Below, piece after piece: positions 34,951 to 47,008 of a stretch of DNA of 64,000 nucleotides (position 1 is its first letter; each line of letters opens with the position of its first letter). The notes under the pieces were generated by a model, which worked only from the letters and a program-made list of their open reading frames with translations, had not been told where the DNA came from and did no database searches. The position numbers and the translations under genes are program-made. This stretch comes from Culex pipiens pallens (Eukaryota > Arthropoda > Insecta > Diptera > Culicidae), in NCBI RefSeq assembly GCF_016801865.2, contig NC_068938.1, positions 25,312,158-25,376,157 on the forward strand, written 5' to 3'.

Positions 34951-36320
34951 TTGGTTGACATATCTTTCAATTTCTTGAAGTTTGATGCGTCGAATGATAG
35001 GGTTTCTCTCATATTCCTGGAATGTCCCCAAGGGGCCATCGGGAACCAGTTCCAGAATTGCCAGAAAGGATCAGCGAACAACGGCATGACCGTAGATTGA
35101 CATATCTTTCAATTTCATGAAGTTTGATATGTCGGATGATAAGGTTTCTCTCATATTCCGGAAGTGTCCTCAAGGGGCCACCGGTAACCGGTTCCAGATT
35201 GGCCAGGATGGCTCAGCAAATGATGGCATGACCGTATATTGACATATCTTTCAATTTCATGAAGTTTCATATCGTCAGCTGTGTGCTATCTTGTGACATA
35301 GACCATTTTGGTCGAAAATGAGTTAATGATGACGTTTTGCTATACTTAACAAACACTACAAGATGCTTTAACCCGATTTTGGAAACTCGCTTCCGTTTCC
35401 CGGATATCGCAATACACACTTGTGACATAGACCAATTTACGATCAAAATGATTGTGCACACTTGTGACACGTCATACATGTTGTCGGAAAATGTGGAAAA
35501 TTTGTCTTGTTTTTCACAAATTTATGTACACACATACTTTCTAAAGGCAATGCAACCTTTTGTTTTTGAAAATATACTGATTAAGTCGGTTAAACTACTG
35601 ATTTAAGCCTATTTTAGTTTGTATGGGAATTCTGTGCACACTTGTGACACGTAGTACAATTTTACTTTCGAAACACACTTGTGACACGTGCTTTTCAGAT
35701 TTTTGTTTACATTATTTACTATATCTTTTAACTGGTGTAACCAAATTAGTTGAAACTTGGAGCGTTTGTTAAGCGATAGTATACGAACCGATTGCTTCAA
35801 AAGGTTTGGCTCTACCATTCATAGTTTTGAAAATATTTATCATCAAACTTTAAAAATCGATTTTCTCGAATAGTACTAAATGGTCGTTGTCACAAGATAG
35901 CACACAACTGACGATATGTCGGATGATAGGGTTTATCTCATATTCTGAGAATGTCCCCAAGGGGCCACCGGTAACCGGTTCCAGATTGGCCAGGATGGGT
36001 CAACGAACAACGGCATGACCGTAGATTGACATATCTTTCAATTTCATGAAGTTTGATATGTCGGATGATAGGGTTTCTCTCATATTCCGGAAGTGTCCCC
36101 AAGGGGCCACCGGTAACCGGTTCCAGATTGGCCAGGATGGGTAAACGAACAACGGCATGACCGTAGATTGACATATCTTTCAATTCCATGAAGTTTGATA
36201 CGTCGGATGATAGGGTGTCTCTCATATTCCGAAAGAGTCCCCAAGGGGCCACCGGAAACCGGTTCCAGATTAGCCAGATTGGCCAGGATGGCTCAGCGAT
36301 TAACGGCATTATCATATCTT
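34951..36320 (-). repeat. 142-bp tandem repeats, right arm (inverted)
   Basis: The same unit in reverse orientation. The phrase CCACCGGTAACCGGTTCC recurs at 35965 and 36107 with a variant at 36249, again 142 bases apart. The array is interrupted by the insertion at 35272-35914. The reading frame of about 150 codons across it on the minus strand is an artefact of the repeat. Confidence 0.88.
35272..35914. mobile_element. 643-bp MITE nested in the right arm
   Basis: The ends TCGTCAGCTGTGTGCTATCT and its inverted copy (one mismatch in 26) are flanked by TA, or equally ATAT. Removing the insert plus one duplication restores the 142-bp unit exactly (…gaagttt-atatgtcggatg…). The interior repeats CACACTTGTGACAC at about 35413, 35458, 35637 and 35682, and the ends carry the related TTGTGACA. 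It is non-coding. Confidence 0.85.
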
Positions 36321-36972
36321 TCAATTTCATGAAGTTTGATATGCAACATAATGGGTTTTCAACAAAAAATTCAAATTGGTCGTTCATCGGGTACCCGGGA
36401 ACCGGTTCCAGGTTACCCGGAAGTGACCACTAACACCCCAAATTGGTTCTGGCAATCGTGTATTGTGTTTTCAGTAAGTTTTATGGATCAATTTCAACTA
36501 TCATGAGAGTATTGGTATCACATATTCGTGAAAAACAGTAAAATATGAACTTTTCGGATGTTCCGGATTTCCGGAACCGGTAGGTCACCTGGCCCTGATA
36601 TTAATATTTGTGGTCAAAGTACAGGTAAATACCTGTCGAATGCAACCTGGAGCATCCTGATTGGTTAAAATTTGCCGGAGATACAGGTCGTCAAAGTTGG
36701 GGTCTCAAAAAGTCCTTTTTTCGGTTGTAGCCGATTCCCGGTGGCCACAGTGACCAAATCCGGTTTTCCAGGTCGGTTTCGGTAAGGGGACGTTCTAAGC
36801 TTTAATTTGTGACCAAAAGAACCGGAATCGGTCAAAAACTGGATTTTTGACGATTTTTTAAAGTTTGGGGTCGAAAAGGACCCCAATACCTTATGTGTGA
36901 TTTTTTTTTAATACCAAGGGAAGGTTAAAAAATTTCCCGGTTCCCGGGAAATTTTGACGTCCTAGTTATTAA

Positions 36973-37300
36973 AAAAACTTCCAATTGATTTAGTTTAAAT
37001 TTTTATTTTGAATGGTTTAGTACCAGATTTGGTTACACAAATGTCATATTTTATGCATGGAAAAGTTAAAATGTGCCATGGATTTATTGAAAAAAATCAT
37101 TTTAATCGTAAGCTTGAAATATCTGAAATTATAAATATGTTTGTTATATTAACTTGTGAGAAATAGAAAAAAAAATTACATTCAAAAACTTTCAGTACAT
37201 TTTTTTTAATAAAGGAAAACTAATCACGAGAAGCATATCTTTGTAAAAAACATCCTTAGTCAAATTTTGATCAAATTTTGTATTTTTAAATTAAAAAAAG
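36973..37300. other. AT-rich DNA, no gene seen
   Basis: Featureless AT-rich sequence. Confidence 0.5.
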
Positions 37301-40300
37301 GTGAAAAATTCCTCTTTACATAAACACATTGTCTCACATGCTCCACACTCGATCGCCCACCTGAAAAAGGGCCGGCGGAATGCATGCAAGTTGTTGCAAT
37401 TTTTTGTTCTGTTCCCAAGTCTTGTTGTTCTCCCCGTGCATCCCCAGCTGCAAGCCAGCATAACGACTCGCCAACGATGCAACGATGTTTTGTGTTTTGC
37501 ATTCGCTGTGTGCACTTCTTGGTTGAGGGGATGATGAGCGGAAAAACGGTGGACCTCCCCCCTCACCGCCATGATGTGTGTAACTAGTGTAATTAATTAC
37601 TAATTAACACCTTATTTCCATTAAGGTACATAAATCTTACACCTGGGCGAATCCCCCGACACGACCCCGCCGCCGTGGTGGTCACTCTTGATCGACTTGG
37701 GCTGGGCACACCGGTTAGGGCAGGGCCAAAAGGGAGGACTAATTGATGACAAAAAGCTCCCGAGGTGGAACAGGTTCTGGGCGCTGTGCAGCGAGTGTGT
37801 GCAGATCTCCGAGGAGTCTCAGAGGTGGACCGAGCAGGTTTGAACTTGACTTGCGATGCGAAACATGATTTTATGTTTTTGGGATTGGGATTGAGATTTT
37901 AGTTTTTTTTTGAAACGGGGTTTACTTCCTTGTATTATGTACAAAAATTAAAGCGGCCAGCCCTACTGCGTTGTGTTTACCGCAGAGAGCATTCCGAGAA
38001 CGGATCACATAACGTAGATAGATACGCGAAAAGATAGATATAAACAGAAACAACGAATTATTCCGTGTAATCTGGTGAATGGCCAAAGTGCTAAAGGCGC
38101 AGGTCAAGCATCCTGGGTTCAAATCCCGTTCAACTTTTTTTTTGTACTTATTTCATTCTAAGAAAGTTCCGCCACCCCTTCTAGGTAACTCCACCCAAGT
38201 TTCCACGAAAAATTGCTCGCTCTCTCTCTCGGCCGTCTCGATTTCGGTGGCCGATTGTGGAATTTCGCATCATTGGTTACGTCGTCGTCGCGGTCGTGGC
38301 CTTCAAGGCCGCGGCTTGTTTTTTTTACTGTTGAAAATTTGGCCCGGAGAAAAGAGCCAGCGATGCAAATAATTGCATTCGATGCTGGAGGCTGGTGGGT
38401 GTTATGCAAACAGCCAAATTAGATTGATTTTCGATTAAAGCGTGGTGGCCGGCGCTTCTCATGGTCATGATGGTGAAGAAAACAAAAAAGTTTGGGCGAA
38501 GAAGGCGGGCCGAAAAATACATATCTTTATGATTATTTGGACCAAAATAATTTTCCGATTAACATCGAAACCCGGTCTGGCCTAGACCGATGAATCGGTC
38601 GGTGGTGTAATCAATTTTTGTTATTATTTTTTCGGCGCTTTATTTCTCGGCCGAGGTGTTCGAAAGTGAGCTCCGCGTGATTTGATAATAACACTTTCGA
38701 AAACGAAGGTGATTTTTTTCTCAGCTTCTCTGGGGCAGCTGTTGCCGTTTATTGAATCTGATAAACAATTTTTCAATTATCGCAATTTTTTGGAGCTTTT
38801 CTTCTTTCGGCACTGCTTCAATTGCGATTACGCGATGATATCTTCTGGTGTGTACTCTTCTTGCGATCATGAACCGATCGGCCAATTTTTCGTTGAGAAA
38901 TAATTAATCTCGAAAAACTCGTGCAAGAAATTGGCTAATTGATTAGGATCAATCAAATTGGAAATAATTTCCTTAATAAAGTGCATGTTTTTCCACTTGT
39001 TTCCCCGCACTCTCCCCTCGTTTCAGAAACCATCCGGGAAGCATTAAAACTGTTTGGATTTCAGATTTATAATTAACATCAATCACGTATCAAGGGACGC
39101 TCTCTCGATAAAACCTCCGCGCGGTGGCACATCAGACCGTCAAGATGCAATCTCGTGCGGGCGATCATCGTGATCTCTCGTCTAATGGCCTCCTCTGAAA
39201 AACCTGGGAAATTCATCGTCGTCGCTGCGATGAGTGATGGGTTGTTTATAATTGCACACACTATAGACAAGACCGCGGGGAAAAACTCCAATTTCGCTGA
39301 TCCGATCCAGGGAAAATGCTCGCCGTCTTTGTTCAAGATCATCCTAAACTCGAGTCCCAGCTGCCACCCAGGCGCTTAGACGACGGATTTGAAGTCGTTG
39401 ACTTGAGCCGAGAGGCGCTAATTTTATCCGGTCGCCGTCGCTTCTACAATAAAATCGTGAAATATGAACCGCGTTTCCGCTGTGGGAATGCACTGTGGTG
39501 TACGATGGATGTACGTGATGGCCCAGGCTGTCACAACCCGGGGGTGTAAATCTCGATCCCAGTGGTTCCGATGGCGTTGAGAAGTAATTGGAGTCGTGCA
39601 ACGGAGAGTGCATTCTGGGAGCATGCAAGTTTTGGTCTAAACTTGATTACAAAATTTTATAATGTTTAGAATTTTATGTTTTCACAATATTCCTTTCCAT
39701 CTTTAATCTGTTTTCCAAGTGTCCTGCTGGAATCAGTACAGAATTCAACTCACCGTTACGAAAATATCTTGGCTGGATATCGAGCTAAAGATAAGCCACA
39801 ATCACATGCCACTAACTTTCCCTGGAAAGCAAAAACAATTAGCACAACTTCACCGCCATTAAAAGCAAAACATCAACCCATTTGCGTAAACAGATTTTGC
39901 ATGCATCCCCAACCCTCAAAACCACGAAACCCGCGAACTTCTGTGTCGCTTTGGCAGAGAATAATTAGCACAATTAGATGCTAATGAAGTTATCCCCGCC
40001 GACAACCATCTGCATTGAGAAAGCACAACAAAAGCCTTTGACAAGCAGCTCGCCGGCGCCGAGCGTTAATTCAGCCATGTTTAGTCACTTCCAGTAAATG
40101 AAAACATCGCCCTAATGGTCGCCGTCGAGCTTCGTCGACGACGTACGGCAAGACACTAAAAATAGGATCATTAATCTTAATTCTTTTATCAAACACGCGG
40201 GAGAGCTGTGATTACTTAAGGCGTAGGACGCCCTCTGGGCTCCGACTTGTTTCCGGAATTCGAAACCGAAAACTAAAGAAAAGTAAAACTTTCTTCCTGG

Positions 40301-40831
40301 AACTGCACAGAAAACTCCATATATTTTATTTCAATCCCCCCCCTCCAACCCTCGCTGAAACCATGTCATCCCGGTTGAAAAACTCTCCACTTTGTACTAC
40401 AAGTCTGCCGCAGCGAGTCCACGGGTACAAAACGGAGAAAGAACCCCGCGAGCAAATCGAACAGCTGTTCGGAGTGATGTTTCGACGAACGTTTTGTAGC
40501 GCTGCATATCGCGGAACTGCACCGAACTCTGGACCGTAACCGTGTTAAGGTGCTTGTTATGTTCTGCCGCGCCGCGGCGCACTCTTTCCCCCGGATTGGT
40601 TCTGTGTGGAGTATTTTCATGGCACTTGGAAGGCCCCACAGCCCCCGGGAAATCTGGCCGAGCGACGTCGGCGAAACATTGTTAGGACTCTGGGATGCAC
40701 AGTGGGGGGATTTGAAGGAAAAGATGGATACAATTTTGAAGAATGTAAAATTTTATGTTGAATTAAATCTAAGGAGCTAAATAATCCCTTTTAAACAAAA
40801 TTAAAAAAATTAACGTTAAAAAAACCGTTAC
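37301..40831. other. Long unique island, no gene seen
   Basis: GC-balanced over 3.5 kb, apart from the tRNA-like piece at 38070. A homeodomain-like cluster (gtgtaattaattactaatta) lies at about 37588-37608. Other TAAT/ATTA-rich tracts are near 38530 and 38930-38990. Open frames up to about 100 codons are scattered on both strands with no domain. It may be cis-regulatory DNA (inference). Confidence 0.45.
38070..38143 (+). repeat. tRNA-like SINE piece with T9 terminator
   Basis: An A-box-like tggccaaagtgctaaaggc is followed by the B box gggttcaaatccc (38114-38126) and nine T residues (38135-38143), a strong RNA polymerase III stop. There is no acceptor-stem pairing, so it is not a functional tRNA. 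Confidence 0.6.
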
Positions 40832-41588
40832 TTAATCCACCTTTAGGTGGTTGATGCCTTCCTCGCATGCATAAAGTGAATATACTACACAGCCTAAACA
40901 AAGTTGAAAAACAACACTTATTTTTATTAAAATATCTGAGATCCGGCCTCAAAAAGGCGTATTAAAAACACTAAAGTACTTATAACTTATGATAGGGTTG
41001 TCAGATCTCCAATCTTTTGGGCTCGTTGGAAAGGTTTTTTGATAACCTATCCAACGATGGGTCGCATGATAGATCCGGACAACTTTTTCATCAAAATATT
41101 TGAGATGCGGCCTCAAAAAAGTGTATAAATAACACTTAAGTGCTCATATCTTTTGATAGGGTAGTCAGATCTTCAATATGGTGGAGCGTTGGAGAGGTCT
41201 TTCAAATACCTTTCTAAAAATGTATAGCATGACGGATTTTCTTACAAAAACAACCCTTTTTACAATCTTCCGAAGTTTAGCTGAAATCGTTTTTTTAGCA
41301 TAACTTTTGAAGTACTTTTCTAAACTTCATGATATTAACTAGGGTCTTGTGGGACCCTAAAATGGATCGAATGAGACCAATACGGTCCAAATCGGTTAAG
41401 CCAGTTCGGAGATAAACGTGTGCATATTTTTCGGTGCACGGACTTACAGACATACACACGCACAGACATTTGTTCAGAATTTGATTCTGAGTCGATAGGT
41501 ATACGTGAAGGTGGGTCTACGAGGTCAAATAAAAAAGTTCATTTTTCGAGTGATTTTATAGCCTTTCCTCATTGAGGTGAGGAAGGCA
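40832..41588. mobile_element. Repeat element with TGCCTTCCTC ends and 154-bp internal units
   Basis: The left part reads tccacctttaggtggttgat then gccttcctc, and the right end is gaggtgaggaaggca, the inverted copy. Two internal units start with gagatccggcctcaaaaa at 40948 and gagatgcggcctcaaaaaa at 41102. The right third contains 'acacgcacagacatttgttc' and 'ttttcgagtgattttatagc', phrases I recall from abundant mosquito repeats. It is non-coding. Confidence 0.65.
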
Positions 41589-41635
41589 AAAATAAACAAA
41601 AAATCACACACCAAAAATTTTATTTTATTAACAGT

Positions 41636-42850
41636 ACCAATGAAGGGAAGTCAACGAGAGCAGGTTGAATCAATCAGCAGAAAATTGTTTGGCAGAATGC
41701 TAAATGGCAGAATAGGTAAAACAGTAGATTAGGTCAATTGGCCGAATTTCAAATGGCAGAAAAGGTAGGCAGAATATTAAAAGGCAGAATAATTCAAAGA
41801 GCCCAATTACCAAAAGGCAGAAAAATTAAAAGGCAAAAAATAAATGGCAGAAAAATTAAAAGGCAGAAAAATTAAAGGGCAGACACATGAAAGGGCAGAA
41901 ATAACTACAAAAAATTATCAACATCACATTCAGCTGATCCCCAATAAGGGGAAGTCAACGAGAAGAGTTTGGGTCAATTGGCAGAAAATTGTTTGGCCGA
42001 ATGCAAAATTGCAGAAAACCACATGACAGAATAGATCAATTGGCAGAATATTAAATGTTGGAAAAGGTCAATCAGCAGAATGCAGGTAGAATGAGTCTAA
42101 GAGCCGAATTAACAAAAGGAAGAAACAATTAAGGACAGAAAAGTTAAAGGGCAGAAAGTTTCAAAAGCAGTAAATTAATTAGCAGAAAATAAAATGGCAG
42201 AATGTTGATCAGATTGCAATGCAAGCAGATTGAAATGGCAGAATAATTACATGCCAGAATAGTTAGTTGGTAGCATAATTAATTGGCAGAATAGTCAAAT
42301 GGCAGAATAATTCCTTTAATTTTTACATTTCAATTTCCTAGCTTTTATTTTTTTTTTTTTGCAGAAAATCACAAGGCAGAATAGATTAATTGGAAGAATG
42401 TTAAGTGGTAAAAAAGGTCAATCAGCAGAAATTTAATAGGCAGAAATCCAAATCGTAGAATAAGTCAAAGAACCGAGTTATCAAAAGGAAGAAAAGTTAA
42501 AGGGCAGAAAAGTTAAAGGGCAGAAAGTTAACCAGCAGAAAAAATCAAAAGCAGTAAATTAATTTACAGGAAATAAAATGGCAGAAAGAAGATCAGATTG
42601 CAATGCAAGCAGATTGAAATGGCAAAATAATTAAATGCCAGAATGGTTGGCAAAATAGTCAAATATCAGAATAATCCCTTTAATTTTTCTGCTTTTTGAT
42701 TTCCAGGCTTTGACATTTTCTGCTTATTGTCCCCTTCTACCAATTGACCCTTCCTGCCAATTGACATTTTCTGCCATTTAATATTCAGCCATTTAGTTTT
42801 CTGCCGATTGGCATTTCTGCAATTCGGCATTCTACCGATTAACTCAACCC
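41636..42850. repeat. Degenerate GGCAGAA minisatellite with inverted end
   Basis: Dozens of 10-16-base units of the type AATTGGCAGAATA, AAATGGCAGAA and AAAGGGCAGAA. A higher-order copy is visible: 42010-42350 and 42358-42710 are similar block by block ('gatcagattgcaatgcaagc' in both). 'gggaagtcaacgagagcagg' at 41645 recurs in variant form at 41950. From 42715 the unit appears in reverse (TTCTGCCAATTGAC). The outermost ends (gttgaatcaatcagcagaa and, inverted, gttgagttaatcggtagaa) resemble terminal inverted repeats. Confidence 0.85.
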
Positions 42851-45770
42851 CAAACGAGAGTGCAGTTTTTATGCTGGTACAAATCGTCTTTGAATTTGCC
42901 CTGCCCCCCCTCCGTTACTGCACCGAGGACGACTTTGAGGAAGCGCTCGTGGGACGAGGCTCGCAGACCTGTACAAAACTACATAAACATTACATTTGAA
43001 TAAATCAACCACGGCGTGTGTGAGCACATGGCCAGAGTCGAACTCGGTGTAACATGTTGTTTTTGTTCTGCCGAACCCCTTACAATGTTTTATCGTTCTG
43101 GCCCCCCGAGACCCTTGCGGTCTTGTTAGCGATGTTCAATTTTTGCCCAACTTGCGAGCCCCAATTCAATTGCGGGTTCAGAGGACGCGCGGGTAATCAC
43201 CGGTTTCTCGCGCGACCAACGTTTGTTTTTGGTCGCCCCAGCGCGGAAATCAGATATCCCACTTAAGGTTCGCAGGGTGGGAACACGAGAAAGCGCTTCC
43301 CGAGCTGCAGAAGGTCCGCGCAAGAACCACACGCGGTCACGTGTTGCCCGTGTTTATGCTGGGGAAACCGATGGTAGACGGGCAGTCTACGACCGAACAC
43401 GGGAACAGCCTGGAACAGCAGCAGCTATGCTGCGCCGTGTGTCGAGCGAAACCAAGGCAGAAGACGACGACGACGGTCTTGGTCAGGTTTTTCGGTGGAC
43501 GGACGGACACCAGCTGTGCATAATGTGATACGGTTGTTTTTGCGCACCGTTTTTGGGGTCCCCTCGTCGGCGTAGACATGGCCGGGTGTCGTCGACGACT
43601 TCTTGGGATTGAGGGAAGGTTGGCAACATATGGATTGTGTCTGGTGGTCGTGTTTTTGTTTTCCGGGATGCGAAAGGAGGTGAGATTGGATGAGCACAAG
43701 GAGTTGTTATAGTTCGTCGCCGTCGTGTTAACTTGTCGTACGTGCATTTTGGGCCAAATTGAGTTAAGAACGCCATTTTGTGCAGCTCACCTTCATAGAT
43801 CCCCAAAATTCGATTTCAATCCTGAGATATTCAATAAAAACCAAAAAAGCTTCGCGGATTTTTGTCACTTTTCATATGAAAGAAGTTTCAATCTTGTCGT
43901 GCTATCTTGTCACTCCCTGAAAATTTAGGTAAGTGCGACAATTGGCCAAAGGGATTTCAGGTCAGGATGCGTTTGACGCACGTACAAGTGAGACTACCGT
44001 AAACATTTGTAATTATAACTCGGGACTTCGAAATGGCGGGTGCGACATGATAGCACGACAGCGTCGAGTTGGAGGTGTTATTGGGGTGAGTCCCAATATG
44101 GGAATTCAGAACAGGGATATCTACGAATTGGGATGGATTCAATTAGAGGGTTTGTTCGAGTTGCAAGTAACGGTTTGAGGTGTTGGAGTTTATTTTCCAA
44201 CGAGAAAAGAAATTTGCTGGATTTTTATAGATGCTTCAAAAGTTATTGATAAATCATTCTTAGTGAAGAGAAAAATAAAATAAACCTATGACGAAAAATC
44301 AACAGGGGTCATTCGCAACCTACGCTTTCTTCCCGATTTAAAGCCGTCATTTCCAGATGCACCTTTCGGCGAATCACCCACTCAAATCCCCTCTAGCCAA
44401 ACCATTCTCAACTTTATGGCACTACTACTGGTTGCTGAGCTACTAACCGCTCTTCTTTTCGGAGGTAACCGCGCGGAGATAATTTCAAATTTTTACCTCG
44501 TTTTCGATGTTTATTTTTAGCCCGTCCCACCATCATCTGGCTTTTATGACCATCATTCATTTTCAGAGTGAGATGTTCTGAGCGCTCGGAGTGTTTGTGA
44601 TCTTTCTCTGTCTATTAAGGTGAGGTTTTCACGGTTGGGCGGACCACCCTAAGCGCGCAACGGGGACATGTGCTGCTGATTAAAATACCTTCAAATCTGT
44701 CGTCCTGTCCGCCTCGCCGGGTTGACCACAACTAGAGCGGAACAATAATTTTTCCCCCCGTTTTTCCAAATATCTTAAGGGATGTGTAACTTTTCGTCGC
44801 GCACTAATAGCATGATAAATCGTGGCGATTTTTCCAACCTCGATTCGAGCAGGCAGGTTCTATGGACAGTTGACTAGCTGCAGGTCGTTGCAAACCGGTG
44901 CAACGCAATGGCGTTTTAACGATCTGTTAAAACCTGTCAAGTGGCCGCGTAAAATTATGATTAACGAAGTAGTGACTAAAAATTTACTACCACTAGCGAG
45001 CAAGTAAATTACTAATTCATTGCACTTTTGGCTTGCGGCAAAAAAAAAATGGACCGACGAAGAACGGGTGCAACTCATTAGAGCCGTGTCATAATTCGGT
45101 TGAAATTTTGGCCCGAAAAAGATGACGAGGGCCCGAGTTATTGTCTCGACCAAACGACAACTTGCTAAAGGTCCGCACAATGTTGCAGCACACCTTTGTG
45201 GTGCCCTCGAACCGTGTCAGCGACACTGGCCAGGTTGGCTCGTTGGCCACGCGGAATGTTTGTCGAGCGACACACCGGTTAATTGTCTGGTGCTGAAATG
45301 TCCCCACGGTGGACTCCTTGTGGACTACACTATAAAAATCATCATCATTTCTTGAAACTTGAAGTTTTTATTGAAACTAGTTAGCTTAAAAATAAAAATA
45401 AAACATTTTTGAATTACAAATTTGCGAAATTTCTTCTAAACTAAATTTCTTACAAGTACCGTTTAAAAAGCATTTTTTTTTTCTACAGTGCACTAAGTGC
45501 ATTCTGTGTGCATTAAACAGTTTGTCTTCCTGTTGGTATTTGCTCAACGCGCGAGAGACAGTCTGGCCCTCGTAAACACACTTTGAGGGGACCAACGGAC
45601 TGCGAAGATCTGTGTGGCGTTGTTTTTGTCATTAGACCGGGCTCTTGACGGTGGTTTTATCTCTTTGTCCTTTCTGTTTGGGTGGTTTTGTATCCCACCT
45701 CATATGATGAAAGGTTGCCACTTTTCTATACGAGTGATATGGCGTGACATTTGCATGAAGTTGGCTGTGC
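42851..45770. other. Unique island, no gene seen
   Basis: GC-balanced. Many overlapping frames of 60-136 codons between 43050 and 43810 on both strands. None has a domain, and they contradict each other strand by strand. I leave them as chance frames in high-GC DNA. Confidence 0.45.
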
Positions 45771-46568
45771 GGTTTTGCACTTTGTGAAGAAAGTTCAAAT
45801 AATCAAATAAGATTGTTTTAGCACAAAAAAGAGTTTAGATCCTTTAAATGATATAAAACGCAGTGGTTTTTGCAAGTTCAATATTTTCTGTGCTCTTTCC
45901 ATTTTCTGTTATCTCAGCGTCCTCTGTTTCAAACTTGACTAATTTTCTCGTTCAAAATTGGCATCTCTTGATTTGTGATTAGACATTTGAACCTAGAAGA
46001 ATCAACATGTTTGAAAGTGCTTTAAATTGGTTAAATACTCATCCATTTCTTAAATTATAAGTTGATCAAACAGTTCTTTTTCCTGATTTGGAATTTTCGG
46101 AAAAGAGGGCATTTTCCCTACATCCCAAAAAAAAAGGAAAAAGTGTGTGTTTATTAAATTAATTTTCAGTGTCAAAAAGTGTTTTCAAAAATTAGTAAAA
46201 AATGTTTTCCTTGTATCATTTATTTTTGAATGGTCCTCACCCATACCTAGAAATTTGCCGAAATCTTTTTGCAACTTAAAATTAACAAAAAAAAGGAATT
46301 TTTTCCAATGTTTTAGGGGGTTTATTTTGAAAAGGTTTAATAAACCAAATTTTCAGTTTTTGCTTTTTGGGTGTTTTTAATACCCCTGACTCAAGGCGGT
46401 TTCAAAAACACCCAAAAAGCAAAAACTGTTAATTGGGTTTATTGGACCTTTAAAAAAAAACTCCAGAAATCAGAAAATTCCAAAACATGAAAAACTATTA
46501 GTTGAACCTATAATTTGATAATAAAACAAAAAATATTTTGAAAAAAAAGGAAAAATGAATAAAATTCA
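45771..46568. other. AT-rich DNA with a hairpin repeat
   Basis: Positions about 46325-46440 form an inverted pair: 'cagtttttgctttttgggtg' against 'acacccaaaaagcaaaaact', with a loop of about 30 bases. Relatives lie near 29780 and 16320. No gene is seen. Confidence 0.55.
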
Positions 46569-47008
46569 ATGTGCAACCAAAAATCATTGTCCAGGGCATT
46601 TGTGGAAATACGATGTCCCATCCTCGAGGATCCCGGAGCACCAAAACTTCTTAGCATGGTGGCTCCCAACGATAAATTGCCTAAACAAACAGGAACGTGA
46701 GCGGGGGATCCCCACGTTTCTTCCTCCCCTGTAGATTCAGAAATGTGTTGTTGTTTGAACATTCGTGCTCAAACTCAATCCACTTCAACGAATCATCTTT
46801 GCGGTTAACTTTACGCAGTTGGCCTGGCCGTTTTAACGTTTGTGATGTTTCAAAGCAATTTATTGCATTGGGGCACTGCAATTGTTAATAATGACAAGAG
46901 GATGCTAGGCGTTAATCAACCTAAGGCATTTTCCAGGATGCCCTCGAAAGACTGGCTGCGCTAGGGTTAGATTAGATTAGATTAGATTAGATGTGCAACC
47001 AAAAATCA
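46569..47008 (+). mobile_element. 5'-truncated LINE 3' end with 18-bp target duplication
   Basis: An 18-bp sequence (atgtgcaaccaaaaatca) occurs at 46569-46586 and 46991-47008. Between them, 404 bases of distinct, GC-balanced sequence end in about five TTAGA units. This is a non-LTR insertion in plus orientation, heavily 5'-truncated, containing only the 3' untranslated region. The phrase 'gactggctgcgctagggtta' before the tail looks like a mosquito LINE 3' end; the clade is not certain. Confidence 0.8.

Larger units (their letters stand above)
33311..36924. mobile_element. 3.6-kb foldback element, TTAA-flanked (piggyBac-like ends)
   Basis: The ends CCTTCCTACGGTATT and, inverted, CCTTCCCTTGGTATT are flanked by TTAA on both sides. 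TTAA duplication is characteristic of piggyBac-type transposition. The two arms are inverted copies: 33495-33950 pairs at high identity with 36430-36900, and the inner arms are arrays of a 142-bp unit. The left arm has an extra 170-bp end duplication, with 'ggtattggggtccttttcg' at 33330 and 33498. The right arm is interrupted by a nested MITE. There is no transposase, so it is non-autonomous. It can form a very large cruciform or an RNA hairpin. Confidence 0.8.
31496..36964. mobile_element. Probable hAT-like relic hosting nested insertions
   Basis: The left end (taatgcgtccatccctg, with ccgggacaaaattcccggg) and the inverted right end (taggacgtcaaaatttcccggg) resemble the ends of the intact element at 56241-57065. 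The flanks GTTTTGAA (31488) and GTTATTAA (36965) agree at 6 of 8 bases, a decayed 8-bp duplication. If correct, a roughly 0.77-kb element was split first by the Tc1-like element (32051) and then by the TTAA foldback (33311). The ends are diverged, so this is tentative. Confidence 0.45.

Noticed and set aside
33950..36320. CRISPR-like array
   Set aside because: The 142-bp units are contiguous tandem copies with no unique spacers, in two opposite arrays of a foldback element.
35938..36387. 150-codon minus-strand frame
   Set aside because: It lies across inverted 142-bp repeats; residues such as KLHEIERY repeat because the DNA repeats, and 142 is not a multiple of three.
43223..43810. Several 90-136-codon frames on both strands
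   Set aside because: They overlap antisense to each other, in GC-rich DNA where stops are rare; none has recognisable domains.
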